Source of the DNA: Oscillospiraceae bacterium
Lineage (GTDB): Bacteria; Bacillota; Clostridia; Oscillospirales; Oscillospiraceae
Reading direction: 5' to 3'
Assembly: GCA_015067885.1 (NCBI GenBank)
Contig: SVLO01000003.1
Location: 62,001 to 126,000, forward strand
Length of the DNA: 64,000 nt
The notes below the pieces were generated by a model. It was not told the DNA's origin. It did no database searches and saw nothing but the letters and a program-made list of their open reading frames with translations. The translations under genes and the position numbers were made by a program. Shown here in pieces: positions 25,357 to 33,763 of this stretch; position 1 is the first letter of the stretch, and every line of letters begins with the position of its first letter.

Positions 25357-26220
25357 TCAATCGCACATCCAACGGCCCGTGGCGCCGCAGGGCAGCACCA
25401 GGCCGGTCTCGCTTACGGGCAGGCCCAGCTCCTGGCTCTCGGTATGGCCGCCGAAGCGCTTGGAAATGATGGTTTCCAAAATATAGGTCACCACGCTGGG
25501 GGCAAGGCCGGTGGTGTAGGAGTTCAAAATCAGGAACAGGGGATCGTCGCTCAGCACGCCGCTGACCAGCTCCACAAAGGGGTACAGGTTTTCCTCCAGC
25601 TTCCACACCTCACCGGTGGGGCCGCGGCCATAGCTGGGGGGGTCCATGATAATGGCGTCGTACCGGCGACCACGACGGATCTCACGCTCCACGAACTTGG
25701 CGCAGTCGTCCACGATCCAACGGATGGGGGAGTCCTCCAGGCTGGAGCTTTTGGCATTCTCCTTGGCCCACTGGACCATGCCCTTGGCCGCGTCCACGTG
25801 GCACACGCTGGCCCCCGCCGCGGCACAGGCCACGGTGGCGCCGCCGGTGTAGGCAAACAGGTTCAGCACGCTGATAGGCCGGCCGGCAGAGCGGATCATC
25901 TCGCCGGCCCAGTCCCAGTTGGCCGCCTGCTCGGGAAACAGGCCCGTGTGCTTGAAGTTCATGGGCTTGATGTTGAAGGTCAGGCCCTTGTAATCCACGG
26001 TCCACCGTTGGGGCATGGACTTATTGTCCCACGCGCCGCCGCCGGTGGAGGAGCGGGCGTAGCGGCCCGCGTTGTGCTTCCAGCCCGGGTGGGAACGGGG
26101 GGTGTTCCAAATAGCCTGAGGGTCGGGCCGCACCAGAAGCTGGTCACCCCAGCGCTCCAGCTTTTCGCCCCGTCCGCAGTCGATGAGTTCATAGTCTTTC
26201 CAACCGTCGGCGATCCACAT
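25357..26220 (-). CDS. Class I SAM-dependent methyltransferase, RlmI/RlmK-like
   Basis: The SAM-binding motif VLNLFAYTGGATVACAAAGA near the middle and the catalytic-region IIMDPPSYGRGP identify a Rossmann methyltransferase of the RlmI/YccW class (23S rRNA m5C/m7G methyltransferases), though without the N-terminal PUA domain of RlmI. The C-terminal RWMCD is a conserved end of this Clostridia group. The start is uncertain: the ATG at 26220 gives the usual MWIADGWKDYELIDCG beginning, but the frame stays open to an ATG at 26256. Confidence 0.75.
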   Translation of the reverse strand: MWIADGWKDYELIDCGRGEKLERWGDQLLVRPDPQAIWNTPRSHPGWKHNAGRYARSSTGGGAWDNKSMPQRWTVDYKGLTFNIKPMNFKHTGLFPEQAANWDWAGEMIRSAGRPISVLNLFAYTGGATVACAAAGASVCHVDAAKGMVQWAKENAKSSSLEDSPIRWIVDDCAKFVEREIRRGRRYDAIIMDPPSYGRGPTGEVWKLEENLYPFVELVSGVLSDDPLFLILNSYTTGLAPSVVTYILETIISKRFGGHTESQELGLPVSETGLVLPCGATGRWMCD

Positions 26221-26315
26221 ACATAGACACACCCTTCCACGATAATTCGTATCCATCAGTATACCATTTTTTCAACAGCTCGTCAACAAAAGCCGGGGGT
26301 AAAGTGAAGGAAACA

Positions 26316-26349
26316 AACACCCCGCACATCGCGAGATGTGCGGGGTGTT
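26316..26349 (-). terminator. Terminator of the metallopeptidase gene
   Basis: A 15-bp perfect stem (AACACCCCGCACATC with GATGTGCGGGGTGTT) and a GCGA loop, just past the stop; TGTTTCC follows on the leftward strand. Confidence 0.75.
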
Positions 26350-26352
26350 CTG

Positions 26353-26913
26353 TCAGAGGATATAGAGCTTGAGTTCCCGCCGGCGATCCTTCCAGTCGGG
26401 CATCAGCCGGGTCATAGTGGCCTTGAACTCCGGGCCGTGATCGTGGTGGAGGAAGTGGACCAGCTCATGGAGAACCACGTAGTCCTGCAAATGCTCCGGA
26501 CAGCCGGCCAGGGCCACGTTCAGGGTGATGTATCCCTGCTGGTAGTGACAGTTGCCCCACTGGCTGCGCATCTTGCGCAGGCGCAGCTCCGGACGGGCCA
26601 CGCCAAGGGGGTGAATGACGGGCAGCATCCGACCAAGGGCGGCAGACAGAACCCGCATACATTCGGCGCGCGGCAATTGCTCCGGGGTGCGCCGGGCGGT
26701 CTGCCGCTGACGGTCCAGAGCGACAAAAATCCAGTCGGCACGGCTTTGGATGAATAGATCTGCCTGCAGATTGCTGATGCGCAGGGGAGCGGACAACAGC
26801 ACCTGCTCCCCGCGCACGTGCAGGTTCCAGTTGCGAATGACTTTGCGGGTCAGGGTATAGGTCACGGGACCGCGATCGGTGCGGACGGTACGAGTCTGCT
26901 CCGGGTAGTCCAT
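26353..26913 (-). CDS. YgjP-like M48-type zinc metallopeptidase (DUF45)
   Basis: The C-terminal zinc motif HELVHFLHHDHGPEF carries HExxH and the third ligand His, as in YgjP/WLM-like DUF45 proteins. The N-terminus (VRTDRGPVTYTLTRKVIRNWNLHVRGEQVLLSAPLRI) and the QWGNC motif also match. The family is predicted to be proteolytic but its targets are unknown. The ATG at 26913 has GGAGGG close upstream; an earlier start lies before it. A 186-residue single gene with its own terminator. Confidence 0.82.
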   Translation of the reverse strand: MDYPEQTRTVRTDRGPVTYTLTRKVIRNWNLHVRGEQVLLSAPLRISNLQADLFIQSRADWIFVALDRQRQTARRTPEQLPRAECMRVLSAALGRMLPVIHPLGVARPELRLRKMRSQWGNCHYQQGYITLNVALAGCPEHLQDYVVLHELVHFLHHDHGPEFKATMTRLMPDWKDRRRELKLYIL

Positions 26914-26943
26914 AAGAGACCCTCCTTCCTCGGCGATGAAAAC

Positions 26944-26967
26944 CACCCCGGACAAATGTCCGGGGTG
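26944..26967 (-). terminator. Terminator of the amino-acid ABC transporter operon
   Basis: An 11-bp perfect stem (CACCCCGGACA with TGTCCGGGGTG) with a two-base loop lies 9 bases past the ATPase stop, followed leftwards by GTTTTC. Confidence 0.65.
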
Positions 26968-26975
26968 ATTTGGGA

Positions 26976-27719
26976 TTACAGAACCTTGCTCAAAAACAGC
27001 TTGGTGCGGTCGTGCTGGGGGTTGGCGAAGAATTCGTCGGGGGTGTTTTCCTCCACCAGTTTACCCTCGTCCATGAACAGAACACGGCTGCCCACTTCAC
27101 GGGCAAAGCCCATCTCGTGGGTGACCACCACCATGGTCATACCCTCCTGGGCCAGCTCCTTCATGACGTCCAGCACCTCGCCCACCATCTCGGGGTCCAG
27201 GGCGGAGGTGGGCTCGTCAAAGAGCATGACCTCCGGCTCCATGCACAGGGCGCGGACAATGGCGATGCGCTGTTTCTGGCCGCCGGACAACTGGCTGGGA
27301 TAGGCGTTGGCGCGGTCGGCAAGACCCACGCGCTCCAGCAGGGCCATGGCCCGCTTTTCGGCCTCGGCGCGGCTCTTACCAAGCAGCGTGATGGGGGCCA
27401 GGGTCATGTTCTGCAGGATGGTCTTGTGGGGGAAGAGGTTAAAATGCTGAAACACCATGCCCATCTTCTGCCGATGGTGGTTGATGTTCACCTTTTTGTC
27501 GGTGATGTCCACACCGTTGAACAGGATGCTGCCGCCGGTGGGCCGTTCCAGCAGGTTCAGACAGCGCAGAAAGGTGGATTTACCGGAGCCGGAGGGGCCG
27601 ATGACCACCACCACCTCGCCGCGGCGAATGTCGGTGGATACGCCGTCCAGCGCTTTGATTTGGCCGCCCTTAAAATACTTCTGTACGTTTTGGGCGCTGA
27701 TGATGACATTATCGCTCAC
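26976..27719 (-). CDS. Polar amino acid ABC transporter ATP-binding protein
   Basis: The 247-residue ATPase has [18 protein letters not shown] (Walker A), [15 protein letters not shown] (Q-loop), [15 protein letters not shown], and [16 protein letters not shown]. These are the close matches seen in GlnQ/HisP/ArtP-type polar amino acid importers. The start is taken as GTG at 27719, with AAAGGAGG 10 bases upstream; it overlaps the permease gene by 11 bases. A longer open frame upstream has no ribosome site. Confidence 0.93.
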   Translation of the reverse strand: MSDNVIISAQNVQKYFKGGQIKALDGVSTDIRRGEVVVVIGPSGSGKSTFLRCLNLLERPTGGSILFNGVDITDKKVNINHHRQKMGMVFQHFNLFPHKTILQNMTLAPITLLGKSRAEAEKRAMALLERVGLADRANAYPSQLSGGQKQRIAIVRALCMEPEVMLFDEPTSALDPEMVGEVLDVMKELAQEGMTMVVVTHEMGFAREVGSRVLFMDEGKLVEENTPDEFFANPQHDRTKLFLSKVL

Positions 27720-28512
27720 TGGTACGCAGCCTCCTTTCCAGAATACCGACCAGCCATGTGAAGAACATGACCACGGCCAGATAGATGATGGCAACTGCGA
27801 TCAAGGGCATAAAGGCCTCGAAGGTGCGGCCACGGATGATTTCGCCGCCCTTGGTCAGGTCAATCACACCGGCGTAACCGGCAACGGAGGTCTCCTTGAT
27901 CAAAACGATAAACTCGTTGGCAAGGGCGGGCAGCACGTTTTTGAAGGCCTGAGGAATAATGATGTGCCACATGGTCTGCACGTAGTTGAACCCCAGGCTG
28001 CGGCCAGCCTCGAACTGTCCCTGGTCAATGGACATAATGCCGGAACGAATGATCTCCGCGACGTAGGCACCGGAGTTAAAGCCGAAGATAATGCAGGCGA
28101 CCGTCACATCCCCGAGGAACAGGAAGATGACAAACACGCCCAGCAGCAGTTGGACCACAACGGGAGTGCCGCGGACCACGGTCAGGTAAACCTTGCAGAT
28201 GGCGTTGAGCAGGGCGAGGACCGTCTTGCCGAAGCCGGGGCGCATATCCTCTTTATTCTTGTCATAGCTGGAGCGGATAATTGCAACCACCACGCCGACG
28301 ACCACGCCGATAATAAGGGCGAACAGGGTGATCAACAGCGTGTTGCCCAAGCCACGAGTCAGATAGCGCCAGCGGTTATCCTCGATAAAGCAACGATAAA
28401 ACGTGTTTTGGAAATCAGCCCACCAGGCCGAAACTTCGGTCACGACGGAAACGTTCCACCAATCCTGAATGAGGATGACGAGGTTGTTCCACCACACTAA
28501 AAATCCATTCAT
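27709..28512 (-). CDS. Polar amino acid ABC transporter permease
   Basis: The 267-residue permease belongs to the HisMQ family: [32 protein letters not shown], the coupling motif [25 protein letters not shown] and a long first segment. It has an N-terminal extension of ~55 residues before the family domain, rich in Trp. Single permease gene, so the transporter probably works with a homodimer. It lies between the binding protein and the ATPase genes, separated from the former by a hairpin. Confidence 0.92.
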   Translation of the reverse strand: MNGFLVWWNNLVILIQDWWNVSVVTEVSAWWADFQNTFYRCFIEDNRWRYLTRGLGNTLLITLFALIIGVVVGVVVAIIRSSYDKNKEDMRPGFGKTVLALLNAICKVYLTVVRGTPVVVQLLLGVFVIFLFLGDVTVACIIFGFNSGAYVAEIIRSGIMSIDQGQFEAGRSLGFNYVQTMWHIIIPQAFKNVLPALANEFIVLIKETSVAGYAGVIDLTKGGEIIRGRTFEAFMPLIAVAIIYLAVVMFFTWLVGILERRLRTSER

Positions 28513-28542
28513 TTGGCGTTCTCCTTTTTGTTATTTCAGCGG

Positions 28543-28575
28543 AAAACCGGGGGCGGCGAACCGCCCCCGGTTTTT
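28543..28575 (-). terminator. Intra-operon terminator between binding protein and permease
   Basis: A 14-bp GC-rich stem with TTCG-type loop and a T-run on the leftward strand. In ABC operons such partial terminators give more binding protein than permease. Confidence 0.72.
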
Positions 28576-28587
28576 ATGAGGAGTAAA

Positions 28588-29394
28588 TTAGCCGTTGTTG
28601 GTGGCGACGTAGGCCTTGGCAGGCTCCTGGTCGATGACCACGGCGCTGACCTTGCCGGTCAGCAGGGCCTGAACAGCCTCGTTGCCGGTCTTGTAGCGGA
28701 CGACGTTATCCTCGCCAACACCGCCATCCTCGTAGGAAGAGGACATATAGATGTCGCCGGTGGTGTCCTGCTGCACGCCGACCTTGTAGTTCTTCTCAGG
28801 GTTGAGCAGATCGTCAACAGTGGCGATCTCGCTGCCCTCGGGCACGATGACGACCTGAACGCCGGTGGCGTAGGTGGTGGAGAAGTTGATGGACTGCAGA
28901 CGCTCCTCGGTGACGGTCATGCCGGCCATACCCATGTCGTACTTACCGGTCTGGACGCCGCCGATGATGGAACCGAACTCGGTGTCCACAATGACCAGCT
29001 TCATGTCCAGCTTGTCAGCGATGGCAGCGGCCATCTCGGCATCGATGCCGACGATGGTGTCGTTCTCGTAGTACTCGTAGGGGGGGAAGTAGGCGTTGGT
29101 AGCCATGACCAGCTCCTCCTTGCCCTCGGCGTTGGCCTGGAAGGTCAGGTCGTGAGCGGTGCCGGAGATGTACTTGTCAACGATCTTCTGAGCGGTGCCG
29201 TCGGCGGTCAGCTCAGCCAGAGCGGCGTTGACCTTCTCCAGCAGATCGGTGTTCTCCTTGGCGATGCAGATGGCGTAGTCCTCGATAGCGTACTCGGTGT
29301 CCAGGATCTTCAAAGTGACCTTCTCGGAACCACCGCAGGCGGCCAGGGCCAGCACCATGGCCAAAGCCATGATAGCAGCAAACAGTTTCTTCAT
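28588..29394 (-). CDS. Amino acid ABC transporter substrate-binding lipoprotein
   Basis: A lipoprotein signal (MKKLFAAIMALAMVLALAACGG, Cys ~20) is followed by a periplasmic-binding-protein type 2 domain: NAYFPPYEYYENDTIVGIDAEMAAAIADKL, FGSIIGGVQTGKYDMGMAGMT and VIDQEPAKAYVA. This is the polar amino acid family 3 of binding proteins. An odd point is an extra ~70-residue segment between the signal and the NAYFPPYEY strand that itself resembles the last part of the domain (LLEKVNAALAELTADGTAQKIVDKY), hinting at a circular permutation. The start is fixed by the lipoprotein signal and GGAG. Confidence 0.9.
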   Translation of the reverse strand: MKKLFAAIMALAMVLALAACGGSEKVTLKILDTEYAIEDYAICIAKENTDLLEKVNAALAELTADGTAQKIVDKYISGTAHDLTFQANAEGKEELVMATNAYFPPYEYYENDTIVGIDAEMAAAIADKLDMKLVIVDTEFGSIIGGVQTGKYDMGMAGMTVTEERLQSINFSTTYATGVQVVIVPEGSEIATVDDLLNPEKNYKVGVQQDTTGDIYMSSSYEDGGVGEDNVVRYKTGNEAVQALLTGKVSAVVIDQEPAKAYVATNNG

Positions 29395-29449
29395 AATGAT
29401 AACTCTCCTTTTTGTTGGGCGGATACACCGCCACTTAAATAACGAATGG

Positions 29450-29478
29450 ATTATACTCCCCTTTCTATATGGTGTCAA
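29450..29478 (-). promoter_or_regulatory. Consensus promoter of the ABC transporter operon
   Basis: Perfect TTGACA (29478-29473), 17-base spacer and perfect TATAAT (29455-29450). This predicts strong SigA transcription. No T-box or other riboswitch is visible in the ~50-base 5' region. Confidence 0.9.
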
Positions 29479-29587
29479 TAGATTTTCTTTCATAATTATC
29501 ACCAAAGAGCGAAAAAATCCGCGATTAAGCGGGAAGAAAACACGTTTTATGCATAATTTGATGAATATTCATGTAAAAACATGAAAC

Positions 29588-29616
29588 TTGCAAAAAGGGA
29601 TAAAAGGGAGTATCCT
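29588..29616 (+). promoter_or_regulatory. Possible promoter of the LtaS-like gene
   Basis: TTGCAA (29588-29593), 17-base spacer, TATCCT (29611-29616), ending 27 bases before the start codon. Confidence 0.45.
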
Positions 29617-29643
29617 AAGGAAAACAGGTGACACGGAGGAATT

Positions 29644-31476
29644 ATGTACAAGCTTTTGTTTGGCAAAGATTTTCCCCAACTGTGGGAGGATATGCGTGGC
29701 AACCCGGGCCGATGGCTGAGCCGGTTGGTGTTTCTGCTGGGACCGTGGTTCGCCTTTGCGGCGGTGGAGCTGCTGAATCAAAACAGCCTGACCGAGAATT
29801 TCGAGGCGTGGCAGCTGCTGTTCAACCTGATATGGTACTACATGATTTTTGCGCTGCTGCGCCTGTTGCTGGGGCGACTGCGGCGGGCGGCCGTCAGCGC
29901 GGCGGTGCTGTGCTTTCTGTTCGGGCTGGTCAACCACTACGTACTGCGCTTCCGGGGCCGGATCCTGTTCCCGGCGGACTTGAGCGGCTGGCGCACGGCG
30001 GCCAATGTGCTGGACGGTTTTGACCTGACTCCGGATATATGGGTCAGGCAGGCGGCGATCGTGCTGGTGGTCTACCTGTTCCTGGTGGCGGTCTGTCCGG
30101 CCCAGAAAAAGCGGGAACGCCTGCCCCGGGTCGGGGGCGCGGTGCTGGTGCTGGTCATGGCGGCCTACACCATAGCCTTTTTCTGCACCAATATGCTGCC
30201 GGCGCTGAATATTTACACCCAACAGTGGAACACACAGAAAAACGGTTTTCTGTTCAACTTCTCCATTGCCCTGCGGTACAGCCGGGTGGAAAAACCGAAG
30301 GATTATTCCCGGGCGGGACTGTTGGAGCTGGCGGAGCAATTCCCGGCGGTGGAGGCAAATGAGCAGGCGGTGCGCCCCACCAATCTCATCCTTGTGATGA
30401 ACGAAGCCTTTTCGGACCTGACCATCTACGAGGGGCTGGAGGTGTCCGAGAACCCGACCCCTTTCCTGCACAGCATGGAGGAAAATACCATCCGGGGCTG
30501 GCTGATCCCTCCTGTTACGGGCGGTGGTACCGCCGCCACGGAGTTTGAGGTTCTGACCGGCCTGTCCAATGGCTTTTTGCCGCCCCACTGCGTGGCGTAC
30601 CAGTTGTATATGAATGAGGACGTGCCGGCGCTGTCCGAACGGATGGGGGCGCAGGGGTACGGGACCACGGCGTTTCACCCCTACCGGGCCTCCGGCTGGA
30701 ATCGCCCCATCGTGTACGAGTACATGGAGTTTGATACCCAGCTGTACAACAAGGATGTAGAGCAGCCGCACTACGTAAGAGGCTATATCTCAGACCGCAG
30801 CAGCTATGAAAAGGTGTTCAGCTTGACAGAGCAGGCGGCCGGTCAGCCAACCTTCATCTTCAATGTGACCATGCAAAACCACTCCGGCTACGCCCAGGGC
30901 TGGCGCAATCTGTCCGACTCCGTGACCCTGTCCGACGAGTTGGACAAGCTGGACCCGGACGCCCGGCAGTATGTTGCGCTCATGCGGGAGAGCGATGATG
31001 CCCTGCGTATGCTTATCGAGCATTATGAACAGGTGGACGAGCCGACAATGGTGGTCTTTTTCGGGGACCACCAGCCCTCCTTGAAAAAGGCGTTTCTCGA
31101 TGCGATCTCCGGGGTGGAGCAGGGGAGCGAGCTGACGACGGAGCAAACTCTGCAGCGCTACGCGGTGCCCTTCTTCATTTGGACCAACTATGATATCCCG
31201 GAGCAGCGGGATGTGGTCCTCAGCTCCAATTTCCTGGGACCGCTTGTGGTGGAAACGGCGGGCTTGCCCAAAAGCGGCTGGATGAACTTCCTGTCCCGGT
31301 TGAGTGATGAGATACCCGTGGTCAGCCCTGCGGGCTATGTCACACAGGACGGCCGTGTGACCGACGACCCGGCCGACCTGACCCAAGCGCAGCGGCAATG
31401 GCTGGAGTGGTACGAGCAGCTTTGCTACTGTGGCCTGACGGAACCGGAGCGGGCGGAGGAATTTTTCCGCCCGTAA
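29644..31476 (+). CDS. LtaS-like membrane sulfatase (lipoteichoic-acid-synthase family)
   Basis: About five hydrophobic segments fill the first ~200 residues (e.g. LVFLLGPWFAFAAVELL, LVVYLFLVAVC), followed by an extracellular sulfatase domain. That domain has LILVMNEAFSD, the likely catalytic Thr in TGGGTAATEFEVLTG near residue 296, and VVFFGDHQPSL. The family transfers glycerol-phosphate or related groups to cell-wall polymers outside the membrane. At 610 residues it is typical. It stands alone between a divergent ABC operon and a convergent DegV operon. The exact polymer cannot be told. Confidence 0.88.
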   Translation: MYKLLFGKDFPQLWEDMRGNPGRWLSRLVFLLGPWFAFAAVELLNQNSLTENFEAWQLLFNLIWYYMIFALLRLLLGRLRRAAVSAAVLCFLFGLVNHYVLRFRGRILFPADLSGWRTAANVLDGFDLTPDIWVRQAAIVLVVYLFLVAVCPAQKKRERLPRVGGAVLVLVMAAYTIAFFCTNMLPALNIYTQQWNTQKNGFLFNFSIALRYSRVEKPKDYSRAGLLELAEQFPAVEANEQAVRPTNLILVMNEAFSDLTIYEGLEVSENPTPFLHSMEENTIRGWLIPPVTGGGTAATEFEVLTGLSNGFLPPHCVAYQLYMNEDVPALSERMGAQGYGTTAFHPYRASGWNRPIVYEYMEFDTQLYNKDVEQPHYVRGYISDRSSYEKVFSLTEQAAGQPTFIFNVTMQNHSGYAQGWRNLSDSVTLSDELDKLDPDARQYVALMRESDDALRMLIEHYEQVDEPTMVVFFGDHQPSLKKAFLDAISGVEQGSELTTEQTLQRYAVPFFIWTNYDIPEQRDVVLSSNFLGPLVVETAGLPKSGWMNFLSRLSDEIPVVSPAGYVTQDGRVTDDPADLTQAQRQWLEWYEQLCYCGLTEPERAEEFFRP

Positions 31477-31480
31477 ATAG

Positions 31481-31520
31481 AAATACGGCAGAAGGATGTG
31501 AGTATCCTTCTGCCGTATTT
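31481..31520. terminator. Bidirectional terminator between ltaS-like and degV genes
   Basis: A 17-bp perfect stem (AAATACGGCAGAAGGAT and its complement) around GTGAGT, between convergent genes. Confidence 0.85.
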
Positions 31521-31522
31521 TG

Positions 31523-32362
31523 TCAGCGCTTGAAAAAGGCGACCACCACACTGCCGGGTCCCAGGTGAGTGCCGATGACACTGCCGATGGTGGTGTAGCG
31601 TACCTCGTCCAGATTGCCGTCCCAAATGTGGCGGCTGTCTTCGATGTACTTTTGAAGCAGAGCGTCGGACAGGCCGCTGTAGCCCAGCAGGACCGGCTTG
31701 GTGAAGTCCACGCCGCCGGCCTTCTCGATCTCCTGCGCCAGCAAATTGTTGCCCATTTTGGAGCCCCGGGCCTTGCCCAGCACGCTGATTTCGCCGCCGA
31801 TGACGGAAAGCACCGGCTTGATATTCAGCATCATGCCCGCCAGGGCGGCGGTCTTGGAGATGCGCCCGCCCCGCTTGAGGTACTCCAGGGTGTCCACCAG
31901 GGCCACGATGATGATATTTTCCTTGAGAAATTCCAGCTCTTTGGCAATTGCGGGGGCCTCCATGCCGCTGTCCAGCAGGCGGAAGGCCATCTCGGTCAGG
32001 ATACCGCCGCCCATGGCGCCGGTGCCGCTGTCCACGACATAGATGTTGTCGTAGTCCTCGGCGGCGATCACAGCACTTTGGTAGGTGCCGGACAGCTTGG
32101 AGGAGATGGTGATGACCACGGCGGCCTCGCCGGCCTGCTTTGCAGCTTCAAATTCTTTGGCAAAGGCGTCCGGAGTGGCCTGACTGGTGGTGGGCAGCAC
32201 GTCGCACTCCACCAGCTTTTCATAGAACGTCCTGTGGTCGATGGTCACGCCGTCCACAAACTCGTCCTCGCCAAAGCGCAGGGTGAGGGGGACAACATGG
32301 ACCCGCTCCTTGAAGGGAGAGAGCAGGTCGGCGGTGGAGTCCACGATAATTCTTGTGTTCAT
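31523..32362 (-). CDS. DegV family fatty-acid-binding protein
   Basis: The 279-residue protein has the DegV hallmarks IIVDSTADL, VVPLTLRFGEDEFVDGV, TSQATPDAF, ISSKLSGTYQSA and the C-terminal GSVIGTHLGPGSVVVAFF. DegV proteins bind a fatty acid and, as FakB, present it to FakA kinase in Firmicutes. It is the last gene after MarR, alcohol dehydrogenase and aldehyde dehydrogenase, 18 bases after the latter, which suggests use of the fatty acid made or released by that pathway. Confidence 0.9.
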   Translation of the reverse strand: MNTRIIVDSTADLLSPFKERVHVVPLTLRFGEDEFVDGVTIDHRTFYEKLVECDVLPTTSQATPDAFAKEFEAAKQAGEAAVVITISSKLSGTYQSAVIAAEDYDNIYVVDSGTGAMGGGILTEMAFRLLDSGMEAPAIAKELEFLKENIIIVALVDTLEYLKRGGRISKTAALAGMMLNIKPVLSVIGGEISVLGKARGSKMGNNLLAQEIEKAGGVDFTKPVLLGYSGLSDALLQKYIEDSRHIWDGNLDEVRYTTIGSVIGTHLGPGSVVVAFFKR

Positions 32363-32380
32363 GGTGTTTGTCCTTTCGTG

Positions 32381-33763
32381 TCAGCGCAGGAAGATGTGCA
32401 GCAGGGATTCATACAGCCGGCTTTTGTACGGCTGGTAGCGCATGGGCAGGTCCAGCCAGGTCTTTTTGTCCACAATGGACTTGTGGTGGCAGAAGGCGTC
32501 AAAACCGCGCTTGCCGTGGTAGGCACCCATGCCGCTGGCGCCTACGCCGCCAAAGCCCATTTCGCTGGTGGCCAGGTGGATGACCACATCGTTGATGCAG
32601 CCGCCGCCATAGGAAAGCTCCCGGGTGACGCGGCGGATGTGTTTTTTGTCGCCAGAGAACAGGTAGAGCGCCAGGGGCTTGTCGTGGTCCTTCAGCTTCT
32701 CCACCATCTGTTCAAAGCAGTCAAAGGTGAGAACAGGCAGAATGGGGCCGAAAATCTCCTGGCCCATGACGGCGTCCTCCGCGGTCACATTGTCCATGAC
32801 AGTGGGGGCGATTTGGAGGGTGTCGGGGCAGATCTGCCCGCCCACGACCACCTTTTCCGGGTCGATCAGAGAACACAAACGTGTAAAGTGCTTTTCATTT
32901 ATAATCTTGCTGTAATCGGGGTTTTTCAGCGGCTCATCACCGAATTGCAGGGCGATTTGCTTTTGGACCTCGGTGAGGAGCCGGTCCTTCACGCTGTGGT
33001 GGCACAGAATATAATCCGGGGCAACACAGGTCTGGCCGCAGTTGAGATATTTGCCGAATACGATGCGCCGGGCGGCCAGCTTGATGTTTGCGCTCTCGTC
33101 CACGATGCAGGGGCTTTTGCCGCCCAGCTCCAGCACGCAGGGGGTCAGATGCTCCGCCGCGTGGCGCAGCACGTCCCGGCCCACCGCCTGACTGCCGGTG
33201 AAGAAGATGAAGTCGAAGGGCTGGGCCAGCAGGGCGGTGTTTTCCTCCCGACCGCCTGTGACCACCGCCACGTACTCCGGGTCAAAGCACTGGCTGATAA
33301 TGCTTGCCACAATTTGACTGGTGGCGGGGGAATAGGCGCTGGGCTTGACGATGGCGGTGTTGCCTGCGGCGATGGCATTGGTCAGAGGGTCCATGGCCAG
33401 CAGGAAGGGATAATTCCACGGACTCATAATCAACGTATTGCCATAGGGGATGGGCTGTACAAAGCTGCGAGAGGCGAACTGCGCCAAGGGCGTGTACACG
33501 GTTTTCCTCTTGGAAAAGCGGCGGGTGTGGCGAATCATGTAGGAAATCTCGCTCAGTACAAGGCCGCTTTCGCACATGAAGCCCTCATAGGCGCTCTTGC
33601 CCAGGTCCCGGGTCAGGGCGGCGTTGATTTCTGCCTGATGGTCCTTGATGGCCGCATACAGCCGTTTCAGCTGCCGGATGCGGAACTCCACGGGGATGGT
33701 GGCACCGCTGTTGTAATAGGCACGCTGCTTGTCCAGCAGGGCCTTAATTTGCGTGTCGGTCAT
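32381..33763 (-). CDS. NAD(P)-dependent aldehyde dehydrogenase, class 3 type
   Basis: The 460-residue enzyme has MSPWNYPFLLAMDPL, FTGSQAVGRDV, ELGGKSPCIV with the general-base Glu, and the catalytic Cys in NCGQTCVAPDYIL. It also has the C-terminal hydrophobic extension (PYKSRLYESLLHIFL) seen in class 3 (fatty) aldehyde dehydrogenases. It oxidises medium/long aldehydes to acids. The ATG at 33763 overlaps the stop of the alcohol dehydrogenase gene by 4 bases, so the two are coupled: alcohol to aldehyde to acid. Confidence 0.92.
   Translation of the reverse strand: MTDTQIKALLDKQRAYYNSGATIPVEFRIRQLKRLYAAIKDHQAEINAALTRDLGKSAYEGFMCESGLVLSEISYMIRHTRRFSKRKTVYTPLAQFASRSFVQPIPYGNTLIMSPWNYPFLLAMDPLTNAIAAGNTAIVKPSAYSPATSQIVASIISQCFDPEYVAVVTGGREENTALLAQPFDFIFFTGSQAVGRDVLRHAAEHLTPCVLELGGKSPCIVDESANIKLAARRIVFGKYLNCGQTCVAPDYILCHHSVKDRLLTEVQKQIALQFGDEPLKNPDYSKIINEKHFTRLCSLIDPEKVVVGGQICPDTLQIAPTVMDNVTAEDAVMGQEIFGPILPVLTFDCFEQMVEKLKDHDKPLALYLFSGDKKHIRRVTRELSYGGGCINDVVIHLATSEMGFGGVGASGMGAYHGKRGFDAFCHHKSIVDKKTWLDLPMRYQPYKSRLYESLLHIFLR

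Noticed and set aside
23524-26226. 900-codon open frame on the + strand over the ECF genes
   Set aside because: It is a shadow of ecfA1/ecfA2 and the methyltransferase gene; it shows no domain and spans their gaps.
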